Position numbers and translations under genes: made by a program | Shown: piece by piece, positions 20,202 to 28,656 of the stretch | Layout: each line of letters opens with the position of its first letter | Numbering within the stretch: the first letter of the stretch is position 1 | Source of the DNA: Mesorhizobium sp. | GTDB taxonomy: Bacteria; Pseudomonadota; Alphaproteobacteria; Rhizobiales; Rhizobiaceae | Direction of reading: 5' to 3' | DNA: 64,000 bases | Assembly: GCA_004020365.1 (NCBI GenBank) | Contig: SAQR01000028.1 | Span: forward strand, 1 to 64,000 | Notes under the pieces: model-generated | What the model was told of the DNA's origin: nothing | Seen by the model: only the letters and a program-made list of their open reading frames with translations | Databases searched by the model: none

Positions 20202-20579
20202 ATGCGAACACTGATCTCCACCGGCTCGCCCTTCGAGAAGGCCGCCGGCTATTCACGCGCGGTGGTACAGGGCGACTGGTGTTTCGTTTCCGGAACGACC
20301 GGCTACGACTATGCGACCATGTCGATGCCGCAGACGGTCGAGGCGCAGACGCGCAATTGCCTGGCGACGATTGCCAAGGCGTTGCAGGACGGCGGCTTCG
20401 AGATGGCCGATGTGGTGCGGGCGCATTACTACATCACCGACGCGGCTTTCGTCGACATCGTCTTTCCGATCCTCGGCCAGGCTTTTGGCGACATCAGGCC
20501 GGCGGCGACAATGATCGTCTGTCAGCTCAACAAGCCGGAAATGAAGATCGAGATCGAATTGACGGCACTCAAGCGCTGA
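20202..20579 (+). CDS. RidA family protein
   Basis: 125 residues of the YjgF/YER057c/UK114 family. It has SRAVVQGDWCFVSGTTG near the N-terminus and the C-terminal AATMIVCQLNKPEMKIEIE, with the acidic residue of the trimer-interface pocket. Archetypal RidA hydrolyses reactive enamines and imines released by PLP enzymes. The RPAATMIVCQ form, which lacks the canonical catalytic Arg context of RidA proper, points to one of the Rid1-7 subgroups, so the substrate is open. The start is ATG at 20202. Confidence 0.85.
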   Translation: MRTLISTGSPFEKAAGYSRAVVQGDWCFVSGTTGYDYATMSMPQTVEAQTRNCLATIAKALQDGGFEMADVVRAHYYITDAAFVDIVFPILGQAFGDIRPAATMIVCQLNKPEMKIEIELTALKR

Positions 20580-20740
20580 GTTCGGCGGCGGCGCGAGCTT
20601 GCGCGACCTTGTCAAGGCGCGATGACAAAGATGCTATGAACCAAAGGCTTGCGCGTGAGCCGCTTGGCGTTTAGCAAGGCCGCGGCTCACGACAGCGCCG
20701 CGCGTTTGGACGCGCAAAGGACGCTATAGAATTTTGGCTC

Positions 20741-20782
20741 TGCGCATGATGCTTTCCGAAATCGATTCCGATTTCATGCGCC
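20741..20782. repeat. dispersed palindrome (family C) upstream of leuB
   Basis: TGCGCATGATGCTTTCCGAA is mirrored by TTCCGATTTCATGCGCCA. It ends 20 nt before the leuB ATG, so it must lie in the leuB leader or promoter and may affect its expression. Confidence 0.8.
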
Positions 20783-20801
20783 ACAGTTAGGACGGTTCCG
20801 G

Positions 20802-21905
20802 ATGGCTTCGAAAAATCTTCTCCTGCTCGCCGGCGATGGCATCGGCCCCGAGGCGATGGCCGAAGTGAAGAAGCTGATCGCCGCCATGAACGACAAGCTT
20901 GGCAGTGATTTTGTCATCGATGAGGGGCTGGTCGGCGGCTGCGCCTATGACGCGCATGGCGCGGCGATTTCCGATGCCGACATGGCCAAGGCGATGGCCG
21001 CCGACGCGGTGCTGTTCGGCGCCGTCGGCGGGCCGAAATGGGATGCGGTGCCTTATGAGGTGCGCCCAGAGGCCGGACTGCTGCGGCTGCGCAAGGACAT
21101 GGAGCTGTTCGCCAATCTCAGGCCGGCCATCTGCTATCCGGCGCTGGCGGCCTCGTCTTCGCTCAAGCAGGAGGTAGTCGAAGGGCTCGACATTCTAATC
21201 GTGCGCGAGCTCACCGGCGGCGTCTATTTCGGCGAGCCGAAGCAGATCATCGATCTCGGCAACGGACAGAAGCGCGGCATCGATACCCAGGTCTACGACA
21301 CCTTCGAGATCGAGCGCATCTCGGGCGTCGCTTTCGAGCTGGCACGCACGCGCAAGAACCACGTCACCTCGATGGAAAAGCGCAATGTGATGAAATCCGG
21401 CGTGCTGTGGAACGAGGTCGTCACGCAGACGCACAAGGCCAGATATGCCGACGTCAAGCTCGACCACATGCTGGCCGATGCCGGCGGCATGCAGCTGGTG
21501 CGCTGGCCGAAACAATTCGACATCATCGTCACCGACAATCTGTTCGGCGACATGCTGTCCGACATCGCCGCCATGCTGACCGGCTCGATCGGCATGCTGC
21601 CGTCGGCGTCGCTCGGCGCGCCGGATGCCAGGACGAAAAAGCGCAAGGCGCTTTACGAGCCGGTGCACGGTTCGGCGCCCGACATCGCGGGCAAGGGCAT
21701 TGCCAACCCGATCGCCATGATCGCCTCCTTCGCCATGTGCATGCGCTATTCCTTCGGCATGGTGGCCGAGGCCGATCGCCTGGAAAGCGCCATCGCCGCC
21801 GTGCTCGATGACGACCTTCGCACCAGGGATATTCTTTCCGAGGGCATGACCGAAGTCGGCACCACTGAGATGGGCGACGCAATCATCGCCAGGTTCCTGG
21901 GCTGA
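20802..21905 (+). CDS. leuB: 3-Isopropylmalate dehydrogenase
   Basis: Oxidative decarboxylation of 3-isopropylmalate to 2-ketoisocaproate, the third step of leucine synthesis. 367 residues. Family motifs: GDGIGPE (11-17), the substrate-binding arginines in [16 protein letters not shown], the metal ligands in [16 protein letters not shown], and [14 protein letters not shown] near the C-terminus. The start is ATG at 20802. leuD is 17 kb away on the other strand; leuC is not in the window. Confidence 0.96.
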   Translation: MASKNLLLLAGDGIGPEAMAEVKKLIAAMNDKLGSDFVIDEGLVGGCAYDAHGAAISDADMAKAMAADAVLFGAVGGPKWDAVPYEVRPEAGLLRLRKDMELFANLRPAICYPALAASSSLKQEVVEGLDILIVRELTGGVYFGEPKQIIDLGNGQKRGIDTQVYDTFEIERISGVAFELARTRKNHVTSMEKRNVMKSGVLWNEVVTQTHKARYADVKLDHMLADAGGMQLVRWPKQFDIIVTDNLFGDMLSDIAAMLTGSIGMLPSASLGAPDARTKKRKALYEPVHGSAPDIAGKGIANPIAMIASFAMCMRYSFGMVAEADRLESAIAAVLDDDLRTRDILSEGMTEVGTTEMGDAIIARFLG

Positions 21906-21947
21906 GCCTGTGGCGGTCAACGTCCTCTAAATCACTGCGTCGAGCAG

Positions 21948-22631
21948 CTAGGCCCTGACGCCCGCCGGCACCGGTCCCCACTGGTTTTCACGGGCCTGCG
22001 TCGGGATCAGCGCGAAGACCAGGATGATCAGCCAGCCGATGGTCGGGATGAACACCACCAGGAAAAGCCAGCCGGTCAGGCCGATGTCGTGCAGGCGACG
22101 CACGTTCAGTCCGATCCAAGGCGGGATTGTCGCCAGCACAAACGCGCCGCAAAGACCGACCGTCACTGCCGGCAATTCGTCAAGATGGCCGATGGCATCA
22201 TCGATGAAGAGGCCGACGCCGACGACCACGATCAGCGCGATCGTCCAGAACAGGCAATAGCCCCAATATTCCTTGCGGCGGGCACGGCCGGAGAAATTGA
22301 AGTAATTTTCAGTAAGGCCCCGCCGGAAGTAGCTCCAAAGGTCGGTGGCGGGAGCATTTTCAGCGAAACGGCCAAAATGTTGCGGCGCCACGGGCGCATT
22401 GCCGGTCTGAGTCGCGGTGGCGGTTGCGGCAGGCGGACTGGCAGCCTGGGCACGGATCGAAATAACGTCGCGTGCCCGTCCGCCAGCCGGCTGGAACTCG
22501 ATAACCGTGCCCCTGGCCATCGACGCCTCTCGGCGCAGATCCTCGCGCGCGAAGGTGTAGCGGTTGCCGTCGGCTCCAGTGATGAAGCCAAAACCCTGGT
22601 CCTCGTCATAGTGAAGCACTTCGCCGCGCAT
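21948..22631 (-). CDS. Cold-shock domain fused to a DUF805 membrane domain
   Basis: 227 residues. Residues 1-62 form a cold-shock-like OB fold (RGEVLHYDEDQGFGFITGAD, then YTFAREDL), with GFGFI in the place of the RNP1 motif. An Ala/Pro/Thr linker (63-95) leads to DUF805 (about 96-222) with four hydrophobic segments and the conserved RARRKEYWGYCLFW and RRLHDIGLTGW. DUF805 proteins are inner-membrane proteins of unknown role. The fusion would tether a nucleic-acid-binding fold to the membrane. The start is ATG at 22631. It converges on leuB. Confidence 0.8.
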   Translation of the reverse strand: MRGEVLHYDEDQGFGFITGADGNRYTFAREDLRREASMARGTVIEFQPAGGRARDVISIRAQAASPPAATATATQTGNAPVAPQHFGRFAENAPATDLWSYFRRGLTENYFNFSGRARRKEYWGYCLFWTIALIVVVGVGLFIDDAIGHLDELPAVTVGLCGAFVLATIPPWIGLNVRRLHDIGLTGWLFLVVFIPTIGWLIILVFALIPTQARENQWGPVPAGVRA

Positions 22632-22740
22632 GTCCTGCCCCTCGTCCCGCTGCCAGACTGTTCAAAGTTGCGGCAGATCGCAAGGGGTGCGGGCGCGGGT
22701 GCACCGCTTCAGTTGAAAACGACCAATCGTCGAAGTCTGG

Positions 22741-22914
22741 GCCGCCCCTCATCGCCCTGCCGGGCACTTCTCCCCGTATAGTGACGGGGAGAAGGACAGC
22801 TGTCATCGCCGGTCTCGCCAATCGCGGGCGTCGCGGAAAGAGCGCCGAGGCTGCGGTCAGCGGCTTCTCCCCGTTTTTGGGGAGAAGGTGCCGGCAGGCG
22901 GATGAGGGGCGGCG
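22741..22914. repeat. dispersed palindromic element (family A), complete copy
   Basis: The outer inverted ends are GCCGCCCCTCATCGCCCTGC on the left and, in complement, GCAGGCGGATGAGGGGCGGC on the right. Inside are two hairpins, CTTCTCCCCGT...ACGGGGAGAAG and CTTCTCCCCG-TTTTT-GGGGAGAAG. Related copies are at 32486, 52957 and 60075. Confidence 0.85.
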
Positions 22915-22987
22915 CAGACCTGAATCGATTGCCTTGGCGAAGGACAGCCCTTGCAGGCCATGACAAGCCAACGATGCCGGCAAATCG

Positions 22988-24844
22988 CTAAGCCGGCCGC
23001 TTCTTCGATTTCTTGCTCTTGGCGGGTCCGGCCTTGTCGAATTTCGGCTTACCCTGTTTCCCGGCCCAGGGTTTTGCCTCGAATGCGGCAGGGCGCTGAT
23101 CGGCTGACGGTGCGCGCTTCTCGAATTTGGGCGCGTTCTGGTCGAACGTCCGCTTGCCGCGGTGCGGCTTCTTGTCCGGCCGTGGCTCCTGATAGCCGGC
23201 CCGCGACAGGTCGGGCGTGCCGTCCAGCCGCTTCACCGCGATGTTGTTCTGCAGCTTGCGGTCGGGCCCGATCGCCTGGAGAAACCGGTCGGCCCAATCC
23301 GCCGCGATCTGCACGAAGGTTTCTTCCGGCTGCATCTTGATGGCGCCGATCTCGCGCTTGGAGATGCCGCCGGTCCGGCACAGCATCGGGATCAGCCAGC
23401 GCGGCTCGGCATTCTGCCTGCGTCCCACCGACAGCGAGAACCAGACGCTGTCGCCGAAATCGTCGCGGCGGCTTGGCGCCTCGTCGCGACGGGCAGATCT
23501 GTCGCCAGAGGGCCTGTCGCCCGACGGCGTAAACGGAGCGACATCTAGAAGATCCTCGGGCGCCGAGCGGCTGGAGCGGCACAGACGCACGAAGGCGGCG
23601 GCCACCTGATCGGGGCCGTGCTGCTCAAGAAGTGCATTGATGAAGCCGCGTTCATCATCCGTCACAGGCTCGCTGAAAGCCGGGTCGGCGAGGATGCGCT
23701 CGTCGTCGCGGCGCAGGACGTCGTCGGCCGAAGGGGGGCTTGCCCATGTCGCCGCAAGGCCGGCGCTTTGCAGCAGCCGTTCGGTGCGCCTGCGGGCATT
23801 GTTGGGCACGATCAGCGCGCTGACGCCCTTGCGTCCCGCCCGTCCGGTCCGCCCGCTTCGGTGCAGCAGCGTCTCCGGATTGGTCGGCAGGTCGGCGTGG
23901 ATCACCAGTTCGAGGTTTGGCAGGTCGATGCCGCGCGCCGCCACGTCGGTGGCTATGCAGACTTTTGCGCGGCCATCGCGCATCGCCTGCAGCGCGTGGC
24001 TGCGCTCGTTCTGGCTCAGCTCACCCGAAAGCGCGACGACGGAAAAGTTGCGGTTGTTGAAGCGCGAGGTCAGGTGATTGACGGCGGCGCGTGTGTTGCA
24101 GAACACCAGTGCGTTCTTCGCCTCGTAATAGCGCAGCACGTTGATGATGGCATTTTCCCGGTCGGCCTGGGCTACGCTCAGCGCCCGGTACTCGATGTCG
24201 AGATGCTGCTTCTCCTCGCCGGCGGCCGAGATGCGAACCGCATCGCGCTGGTAGCCCTTGGCCAGCGTGGCGATGGAGCGCGGCACGGTGGCCGAAAACA
24301 TCAAGGTGCGGCGCTCGGCCGGCGCGGCGTCGAGGATGAATTCCAGATCCTCGCGAAAGCCGAGATCGAGCATCTCGTCGGCCTCGTCCAGCACCACTGC
24401 CTTCAGTTCGGACATGTCAAGCGAATTGCGGGTGATGTGGTCGCGCAGCCGGCCGGGCGTGCCGACAACGATATGGGCGCCGCGCTCCAGCGTGCGGCGC
24501 TCGGTGCGCATGTCCATGCCGCCGACGCAGGACGCTATCCCAGCGCCGGTCAGTTCGTAGAGCCATTCGAGCTCGCGCGTTACCTGCAAGGCGAGCTCCC
24601 GCGTCGGCGCCACGGCCAGCGCCAGCGGTGCGGCGGCATGGGAAAAGCGCTCGGCGCCGTCGAGAAGGGTCGGCGCCAGAGCCAGCCCGAAGGCGACGGT
24701 CTTGCCGGAGCCGGTCTGGGCGGAAACCAGCGCATCGGCCTGCCCGAGCTCGAGAACCGCCTTCTGCACCGGCGTCAGCTCGACATAGCCGCGTTTTTCC
24801 AGCGCCTTTGCCAGCGCGGGGACAAGTGCTTCGAAATTGGACAT
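22988..24844 (-). CDS. deaD: DEAD-box ATP-dependent RNA helicase, DeaD/CsdA-like
   Basis: 618 residues. The helicase core carries motif I AQTGSGKT (42-49), PTRELA (80-85), DEAD (153-156), SAT, and HRSGRTGRAGR. A DbpA/CsdA-type RNA-binding domain follows (about 455-540, WFSLSVGRRQNAEPRWLIP), then a very basic Lys/Pro/Arg tail (about 545-618). The role is cold adaptation, ribosome assembly or RNA decay. The ATG at 24844 is preceded by GAAAGAG. The frame extends to 24964, but the extra 40 residues have no family support. It is divergent from asd. Confidence 0.92.
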   Translation of the reverse strand: MSNFEALVPALAKALEKRGYVELTPVQKAVLELGQADALVSAQTGSGKTVAFGLALAPTLLDGAERFSHAAAPLALAVAPTRELALQVTRELEWLYELTGAGIASCVGGMDMRTERRTLERGAHIVVGTPGRLRDHITRNSLDMSELKAVVLDEADEMLDLGFREDLEFILDAAPAERRTLMFSATVPRSIATLAKGYQRDAVRISAAGEEKQHLDIEYRALSVAQADRENAIINVLRYYEAKNALVFCNTRAAVNHLTSRFNNRNFSVVALSGELSQNERSHALQAMRDGRAKVCIATDVAARGIDLPNLELVIHADLPTNPETLLHRSGRTGRAGRKGVSALIVPNNARRRTERLLQSAGLAATWASPPSADDVLRRDDERILADPAFSEPVTDDERGFINALLEQHGPDQVAAAFVRLCRSSRSAPEDLLDVAPFTPSGDRPSGDRSARRDEAPSRRDDFGDSVWFSLSVGRRQNAEPRWLIPMLCRTGGISKREIGAIKMQPEETFVQIAADWADRFLQAIGPDRKLQNNIAVKRLDGTPDLSRAGYQEPRPDKKPHRGKRTFDQNAPKFEKRAPSADQRPAAFEAKPWAGKQGKPKFDKAGPAKSKKSKKRPA

Positions 24845-24980
24845 TTCACTCTTTCGGAATTCGGATTCTTTTATGCCCGGCAATGGGGCGGCGAGCGCCA
24901 GGAGCGCCACGAGCCAAACGATCCAATCGTTCGTACTTCGCGCCGCCGCCATTGTACAGGGCAAGCCGCCCGCATCGCGA

Positions 24981-25008
24981 TTGACTCTTTACGCAAACCG
25001 CGTAAAAG
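24981..25008 (+). promoter_or_regulatory. candidate sigma-70 promoter for asd
   Basis: TTGACT (24981-24986) is followed after 16 bp by TAAAAG (25003-25008). It points toward asd and would give a leader of about 275 nt. Confidence 0.35.
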
Positions 25009-25205
25009 CCGGCACCGAATGGGGTAGTTTCGATGCGCGGCCTTTTGATGGCGCTTCTTGCCTTCGACGTCCCCGGCCGCAATGCGAACCATTGGGCCGG
25101 GCGTTTCGGCGCGTCTGCTCGTTCCAGCAAAACCACGTTCTTGGCCAAAAAAACCGGTAAATCGACCACTAAAACGGTCTGATTCCCTTGGCCTAACCAC
25201 CCTCT

Positions 25206-25252
25206 CCCGGGTCCGGCCCGGGGGTTGAAACCCGCATCGGCCGGCGGGTTTT
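25206..25252 (+). promoter_or_regulatory. structured leader with terminator-like hairpin before asd
   Basis: Two hairpins lie 40-85 nt upstream of the asd ATG: CCCGGG-TCCGG-CCCGGG (25206-25222), then AAACCCGC / GCGGGTTT (25228-25235 with 25244-25251) followed by a short T-run. GGGTT at 25222-25226 can instead pair with the AACCC that forms the second stem, so the folds compete. This is the arrangement of an attenuator, but it is seen only by eye. A 48-codon frame (25082-25228) ends exactly at the hairpin and contains a few Lys and Thr codons. Confidence 0.4.
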
Positions 25253-25289
25253 CTCCAAAAAAACCGAGCGGAGAGGACAGGAGATTTCG

Positions 25290-26324
25290 ATGAGTTTCAA
25301 GGTTGCAATCGTCGGCGCCACGGGCAATGTGGGTCGGGAAATGCTCAACATACTGGAAGAGCGCGGCTTTCCGGTGAGCGAGGTGGTGGCGCTGGCCTCG
25401 CGGCGCAGCCAGGGCACGGAAGTGTCGTTCGGCGATCGCACGCTGAAGGTCAGGGCGCTCGACCAATATGATTTTTCCGATACCGACATCTGCATCATGT
25501 CGGCCGGCGGCAACGTCTCGAAGGAATGGTCGCCGAAGATCGGCAAGCAGGGCTGCGTCGTCATCGATAATTCGTCGGCCTTCCGCTATGACCAGGACGT
25601 GCCGCTGATCGTGCCGGAAGTGAACCCGGACGCGATTTCGCTGTTCACGCGCAAGAACATCATCGCCAACCCGAACTGCTCGACGGCGCAGCTGGTCGTG
25701 GCGCTGAAGCCGCTGCATGACCTCGCCACCATCAAGCGTGTCGTCGTCGCCACCTATCAATCGGTGTCCGGCGCCGGCAAGGAAGGCATGGACGAACTGT
25801 TCACGCAGACCCGCGCGGTGTTCGTCGCCGACCAGGTCGACGTCAAGAAGTTCACCAAGCGCATCGCCTTCAACGTCATCCCGCACATCGACGTCTTCCT
25901 CGACGACGGCTTCACCAAGGAAGAGTGGAAGATGGTCGCCGAGACCAAGAAGATGCTCGACCCCAAGATCAAGTTGACGGCGACCTGCGTGCGCGTGCCG
26001 GTGTTCATCGGCCATTCGGAAGCGGTCAATATCGAGTTCGAAAAGCCGATCACCGCCGAGGAAGCACGTGAGATCCTGCGCGAAGCGCCGGGCTGCCAGG
26101 TTCTCGACAAGCGCGAGGACGGTGGCTACATCACGCCGCTGGACTCGGCCGGCGAGGACGCGACCTTCATCTCGCGCATCCGCGAGGATTCGACCGTCGA
26201 CAACGGCCTGTCGATGTGGATCGTCTCCGACAATCTGCGCAAGGGCGCCGCACTCAACGCAGTGCAGATCGCCGAACTGCTGATCGAGCGCGGGCTGATC
26301 CAACCGAAGAAGAAGGCGGCTTAG
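25290..26324 (+). CDS. asd: Aspartate-semialdehyde dehydrogenase
   Basis: Reduces aspartyl phosphate to aspartate semialdehyde, the branch point to lysine, diaminopimelate, threonine and methionine. 344 residues. The NADP-binding loop is GATGNVGREML (10-20). Active-site Cys130 lies in ANPNCSTAQLV, and the catalytic His region in VPVFIGHSEAVNIEF. The start is ATG at 25290 with AGGACAGGAG ahead. It is likely transcribed alone from the long leader region upstream. Confidence 0.96.
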   Translation: MSFKVAIVGATGNVGREMLNILEERGFPVSEVVALASRRSQGTEVSFGDRTLKVRALDQYDFSDTDICIMSAGGNVSKEWSPKIGKQGCVVIDNSSAFRYDQDVPLIVPEVNPDAISLFTRKNIIANPNCSTAQLVVALKPLHDLATIKRVVVATYQSVSGAGKEGMDELFTQTRAVFVADQVDVKKFTKRIAFNVIPHIDVFLDDGFTKEEWKMVAETKKMLDPKIKLTATCVRVPVFIGHSEAVNIEFEKPITAEEAREILREAPGCQVLDKREDGGYITPLDSAGEDATFISRIREDSTVDNGLSMWIVSDNLRKGAALNAVQIAELLIERGLIQPKKKAA

Positions 26325-26333
26325 TTCTCGCTC

Positions 26334-26565
26334 ACGGGCCGTATCGCCGCTGCCGCGGCGGGCCCTCCGCGGGGGGCGCCGGACAACGGGCGGCCCGCGG
26401 TCGCGGGCTCGGCCTTCGGCCGTTAGCCCCTTTCTCCCCCGGCCACGGGGGTGAGAAGTGGTCCGCGAAGCGGACGGAAAGCCAATTGCTTGGCTTTCCG
26501 AACGACGAACGCCCGTAGCGACAGCGAAGGGCCGGGGTCCCCGGCAGGGGGATGAGGGGCAGCAT
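26334..26565. repeat. cluster of nested palindromes
   Basis: The interval is a run of hairpins: GTCCGC-GAA-GCGGAC (26461-26475), a perfect 10-bp stem GGAAAGCCAA / TTGGCTTTCC (26476-26499), GGGCCGGGGTCCCCGGC, and GGCCTTCGGCC near 26411. It ends in ccggcagggggatgaggggc, the same ending as the family A elements. It fills the gap between asd and the convergent ACT-domain gene and holds no gene. Confidence 0.75.
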
Positions 26566-26601
26566 GACGTCTCAAATTCTGCTCAGTTTTGACGCGACGC
26601 G

Positions 26602-27009
26602 TCAATCACGGTTCTCCTCCGCCAGCCCTGTTAGTATCTCCATCGCCTCCTCCGCCCGGTCGGCCGGGACGAACAGATGGTCATGATAGAAGGCCGAGAC
26701 CGGATTTACACCCATGCCGGCGGCGGCAAGACGCGTGGTGATGGCGGCGAGGAAGCCTACCGCCTCCAGCGACGAATGGACGTTCAGCGTCACCATGCGG
26801 CAGCGAAACACGATCTCCAGGCCAGCGGCCTCGGCTTCCTCCTCTAGCGCGATCAGCGTCGTCCCCTCGCGCTCGCGAAACAGCATCACCGGCTCGAGGC
26901 TGTCCGATACGGGCGCATCGCGCGGCAGTGTGGCGAAGACATGGATGCCGGGACGCAATTCCGGCGTCATCGCTGCCAGCAGTTTCTTCAGATCGGTCTC
27001 GCCGGCCAT
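26602..27009 (-). CDS. ACT domain protein (DUF2241/ACT_3 family)
   Basis: 135 residues. The N-terminal DUF2241 part has DLKKLLAAMTPELRPGIHVF. The C-terminal ACT-like part has VTLNVHSSLEAVGFLAAITT and GVNPVSAFYHDHLFVPADRA. These are small ligand-binding proteins, possibly amino-acid sensors, with no known target. The ATG at 27009 has GGGAGC ahead; a longer frame to 27081 reads into the next intergenic space. It is divergent from the bestrophin-like gene. Confidence 0.85.
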   Translation of the reverse strand: MAGETDLKKLLAAMTPELRPGIHVFATLPRDAPVSDSLEPVMLFREREGTTLIALEEEAEAAGLEIVFRCRMVTLNVHSSLEAVGFLAAITTRLAAAGMGVNPVSAFYHDHLFVPADRAEEAMEILTGLAEENRD

Positions 27010-27165
27010 CGATTGCTCCCGAATATCTTGCGGACTTTGGATAACGTGCTCGGCCCCAGGCCGGCAAGACGACATCGTCATGTCGCTGGCGGCTGGGCTT
27101 ATGGGTGTATTGCGTCACACAATGGAACCGATCAGGATCATTGCCGGTCCGTGAAAGGGGTTTCG

Positions 27166-28326
27166 ATGATCGTTCGCCCGCGCCCGGGATTCCTGCATTT
27201 GTTCTTCATCATGCGCGGCTCGGTGGTGCCGCGCATCCTGCCGCAGATCTTCGGCTTCGGCATTTATGGCGCGCTGGTGGTGCTGGCGGTCAGGGCGCTG
27301 GGGCTTGACCTCGGCAATGCCGGGCCCGCGCCGCTCGCCTTGCTCGGTGTGGCGCTGTCGATCTATCTCGGCTTCCGTAACAATGCCGCCTATGACCGCT
27401 GGTGGGAAGCGCGCAAGCTGTGGGGCCAGCTTGTCTTCGACATTCGTAATCTGGCGCGCGCCAGCACCGGGTTGATCGAGGATCGGGTCGAACTGCGCGG
27501 GTTGCTTATGGAGGCGATCGCATTCTGTCACTTCCTGCGCGGCCTGCTTCGGCGGGTCGATGCCACGACCGAAGCACGCGCGTTCATCGGTGAAGAGGCC
27601 GAAAGTGCTGCCAGGCTGGCCAACCCGCCAGACGCCATGCTGCGGCGGATGGGCGAACGAGCCGCCGCGATGTACAGGGCCGGCGCGATCGATGTCATGG
27701 GCTACCGCATCCTCGACGAGCGCCTGTCGCAAATCGCCGCAGCGCAGGCCGGCTGCGAGCGCATCATGGGAACACCGCTTCCGTTTGCCTACACGCTGCT
27801 GTTGCAGCGCACCGCCTATATCTTCTGCCTGCTGCTGCCGTTTGGGCTCGCCTCGACTGCCGGCTGGGCGACGCCGCTGTTCACGGCGCTGATCGCCTAC
27901 ACCTTTTTCGGCCTCGACGCGCTCTCGGAGGAACTCGAGGACCCGTTCGGCACCGAGGCCAACGATCTCGCCCTCGACGGCCTGTGCCGCGTCTGTGAAA
28001 TCTCGGTGTTCGAGGCGCTCGGCGAGGCGCCACCGAAGATGATCCCCGCCGAAAAGTTCTATTTTTCCGGAGGGTTTGTTCCCGCGCTCACCGCGATAAT
28101 CATAGGCGTGTCGGATTGCCGCCTTACGCCTTTTCCCGTGCGATCCCAGGATGCGCGCCGATACTACGGCGGCGACGTCAAGCCGTTCGATGGCGGTCGT
28201 CGCGCCGCCAGAGAGGGCGCTGTCTGCCGCCACCCTTCTTCCTTGTCCTTGGATCAAATCGCCCGGTTGCGAGTTAGACGATGTGGGGCGAGGACGGAAA
28301 ACCCCATTTGGGAGGAGCGACGATGA
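27166..28326 (+). CDS. Bestrophin-like (RFP-TM/YneE) chloride channel family protein
   Basis: 386 residues. The first 295 or so match the bestrophin/UPF0187 family: LSIYLGFRNNAAYDRWWEAR (about 66-85), four hydrophobic segments, and TFFGLDALSEELEDPFGTE. Bacterial members form pentameric anion channels. The rest (after about residue 295) is a Cys/Arg-rich tail with no resemblance to the family and ends by overlapping the next start as ATGA. The tail may be the result of a lost stop codon or a frameshift. The start is ATG at 27166. Confidence 0.85.
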   Translation: MIVRPRPGFLHLFFIMRGSVVPRILPQIFGFGIYGALVVLAVRALGLDLGNAGPAPLALLGVALSIYLGFRNNAAYDRWWEARKLWGQLVFDIRNLARASTGLIEDRVELRGLLMEAIAFCHFLRGLLRRVDATTEARAFIGEEAESAARLANPPDAMLRRMGERAAAMYRAGAIDVMGYRILDERLSQIAAAQAGCERIMGTPLPFAYTLLLQRTAYIFCLLLPFGLASTAGWATPLFTALIAYTFFGLDALSEELEDPFGTEANDLALDGLCRVCEISVFEALGEAPPKMIPAEKFYFSGGFVPALTAIIIGVSDCRLTPFPVRSQDARRYYGGDVKPFDGGRRAAREGAVCRHPSSLSLDQIARLRVRRCGARTENPIWEERR

Positions 28327-28586
28327 AGAAACTGGTAGTCCTGATGGTACTGGTAACCTCGCTCGCAGCCTGTTCCCGGACAGAACAGGGCGCGGCGGTC
28401 GGTGGGCTAGGGGGCGCTGCTATCGGCGCTGCAGTGGCCGATGACGAAGTTGAAGGTGCGGTGGTCGGTGGTGCTGTCGGCGCCCTCGCCGGCGCACTGA
28501 TCGGTCGTGCTACCGAACCCGGCCGGTGCCGCTATCGCGATCGCTATGGACGCGTCTACATCGCCCGCTGCCCGGCAGGCTATTGA
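28323..28586 (+). CDS. Small glycine-zipper lipoprotein
   Basis: 87 residues. It has a lipoprotein signal with lipobox LAAC (Cys17), then a glycine-zipper stretch (GGLGGAAIGAAVADD, VVGGAVGALAGALIG; YMGG-like) and a short C-terminal part with two cysteines (RCRYRDRYGRVYIARCPAGY). It is probably an outer-membrane-anchored small lipoprotein of unknown role. The start is ATG at 28323 after GGGAGGAG. Confidence 0.8.
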   Translation: MKKLVVLMVLVTSLAACSRTEQGAAVGGLGGAAIGAAVADDEVEGAVVGGAVGALAGALIGRATEPGRCRYRDRYGRVYIARCPAGY

Positions 28587-28606
28587 TCGTAAGTCGGACG
28601 GAACAG

Positions 28607-28634
28607 CAAAACGGCGGACAAAGGCGCCCGCCGT
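28607..28634 (-). terminator. terminator of the ffh-aroQ-rpsP operon
   Basis: On the minus strand ACGGCGG pairs with CCGCCGT (28628-28634 with 28611-28617) and TTTTG follows. It lies 22 nt past the rpsP stop. Confidence 0.65.
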
Positions 28635-28656
28635 CTCGTAGAGGATAGAAAGCGGA

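Noticed and set aside
25082-25228. 48-codon ORF as a real protein gene
   Set aside because: No ribosome-binding site or family; kept only as a possible leader peptide in the asd leader finding.
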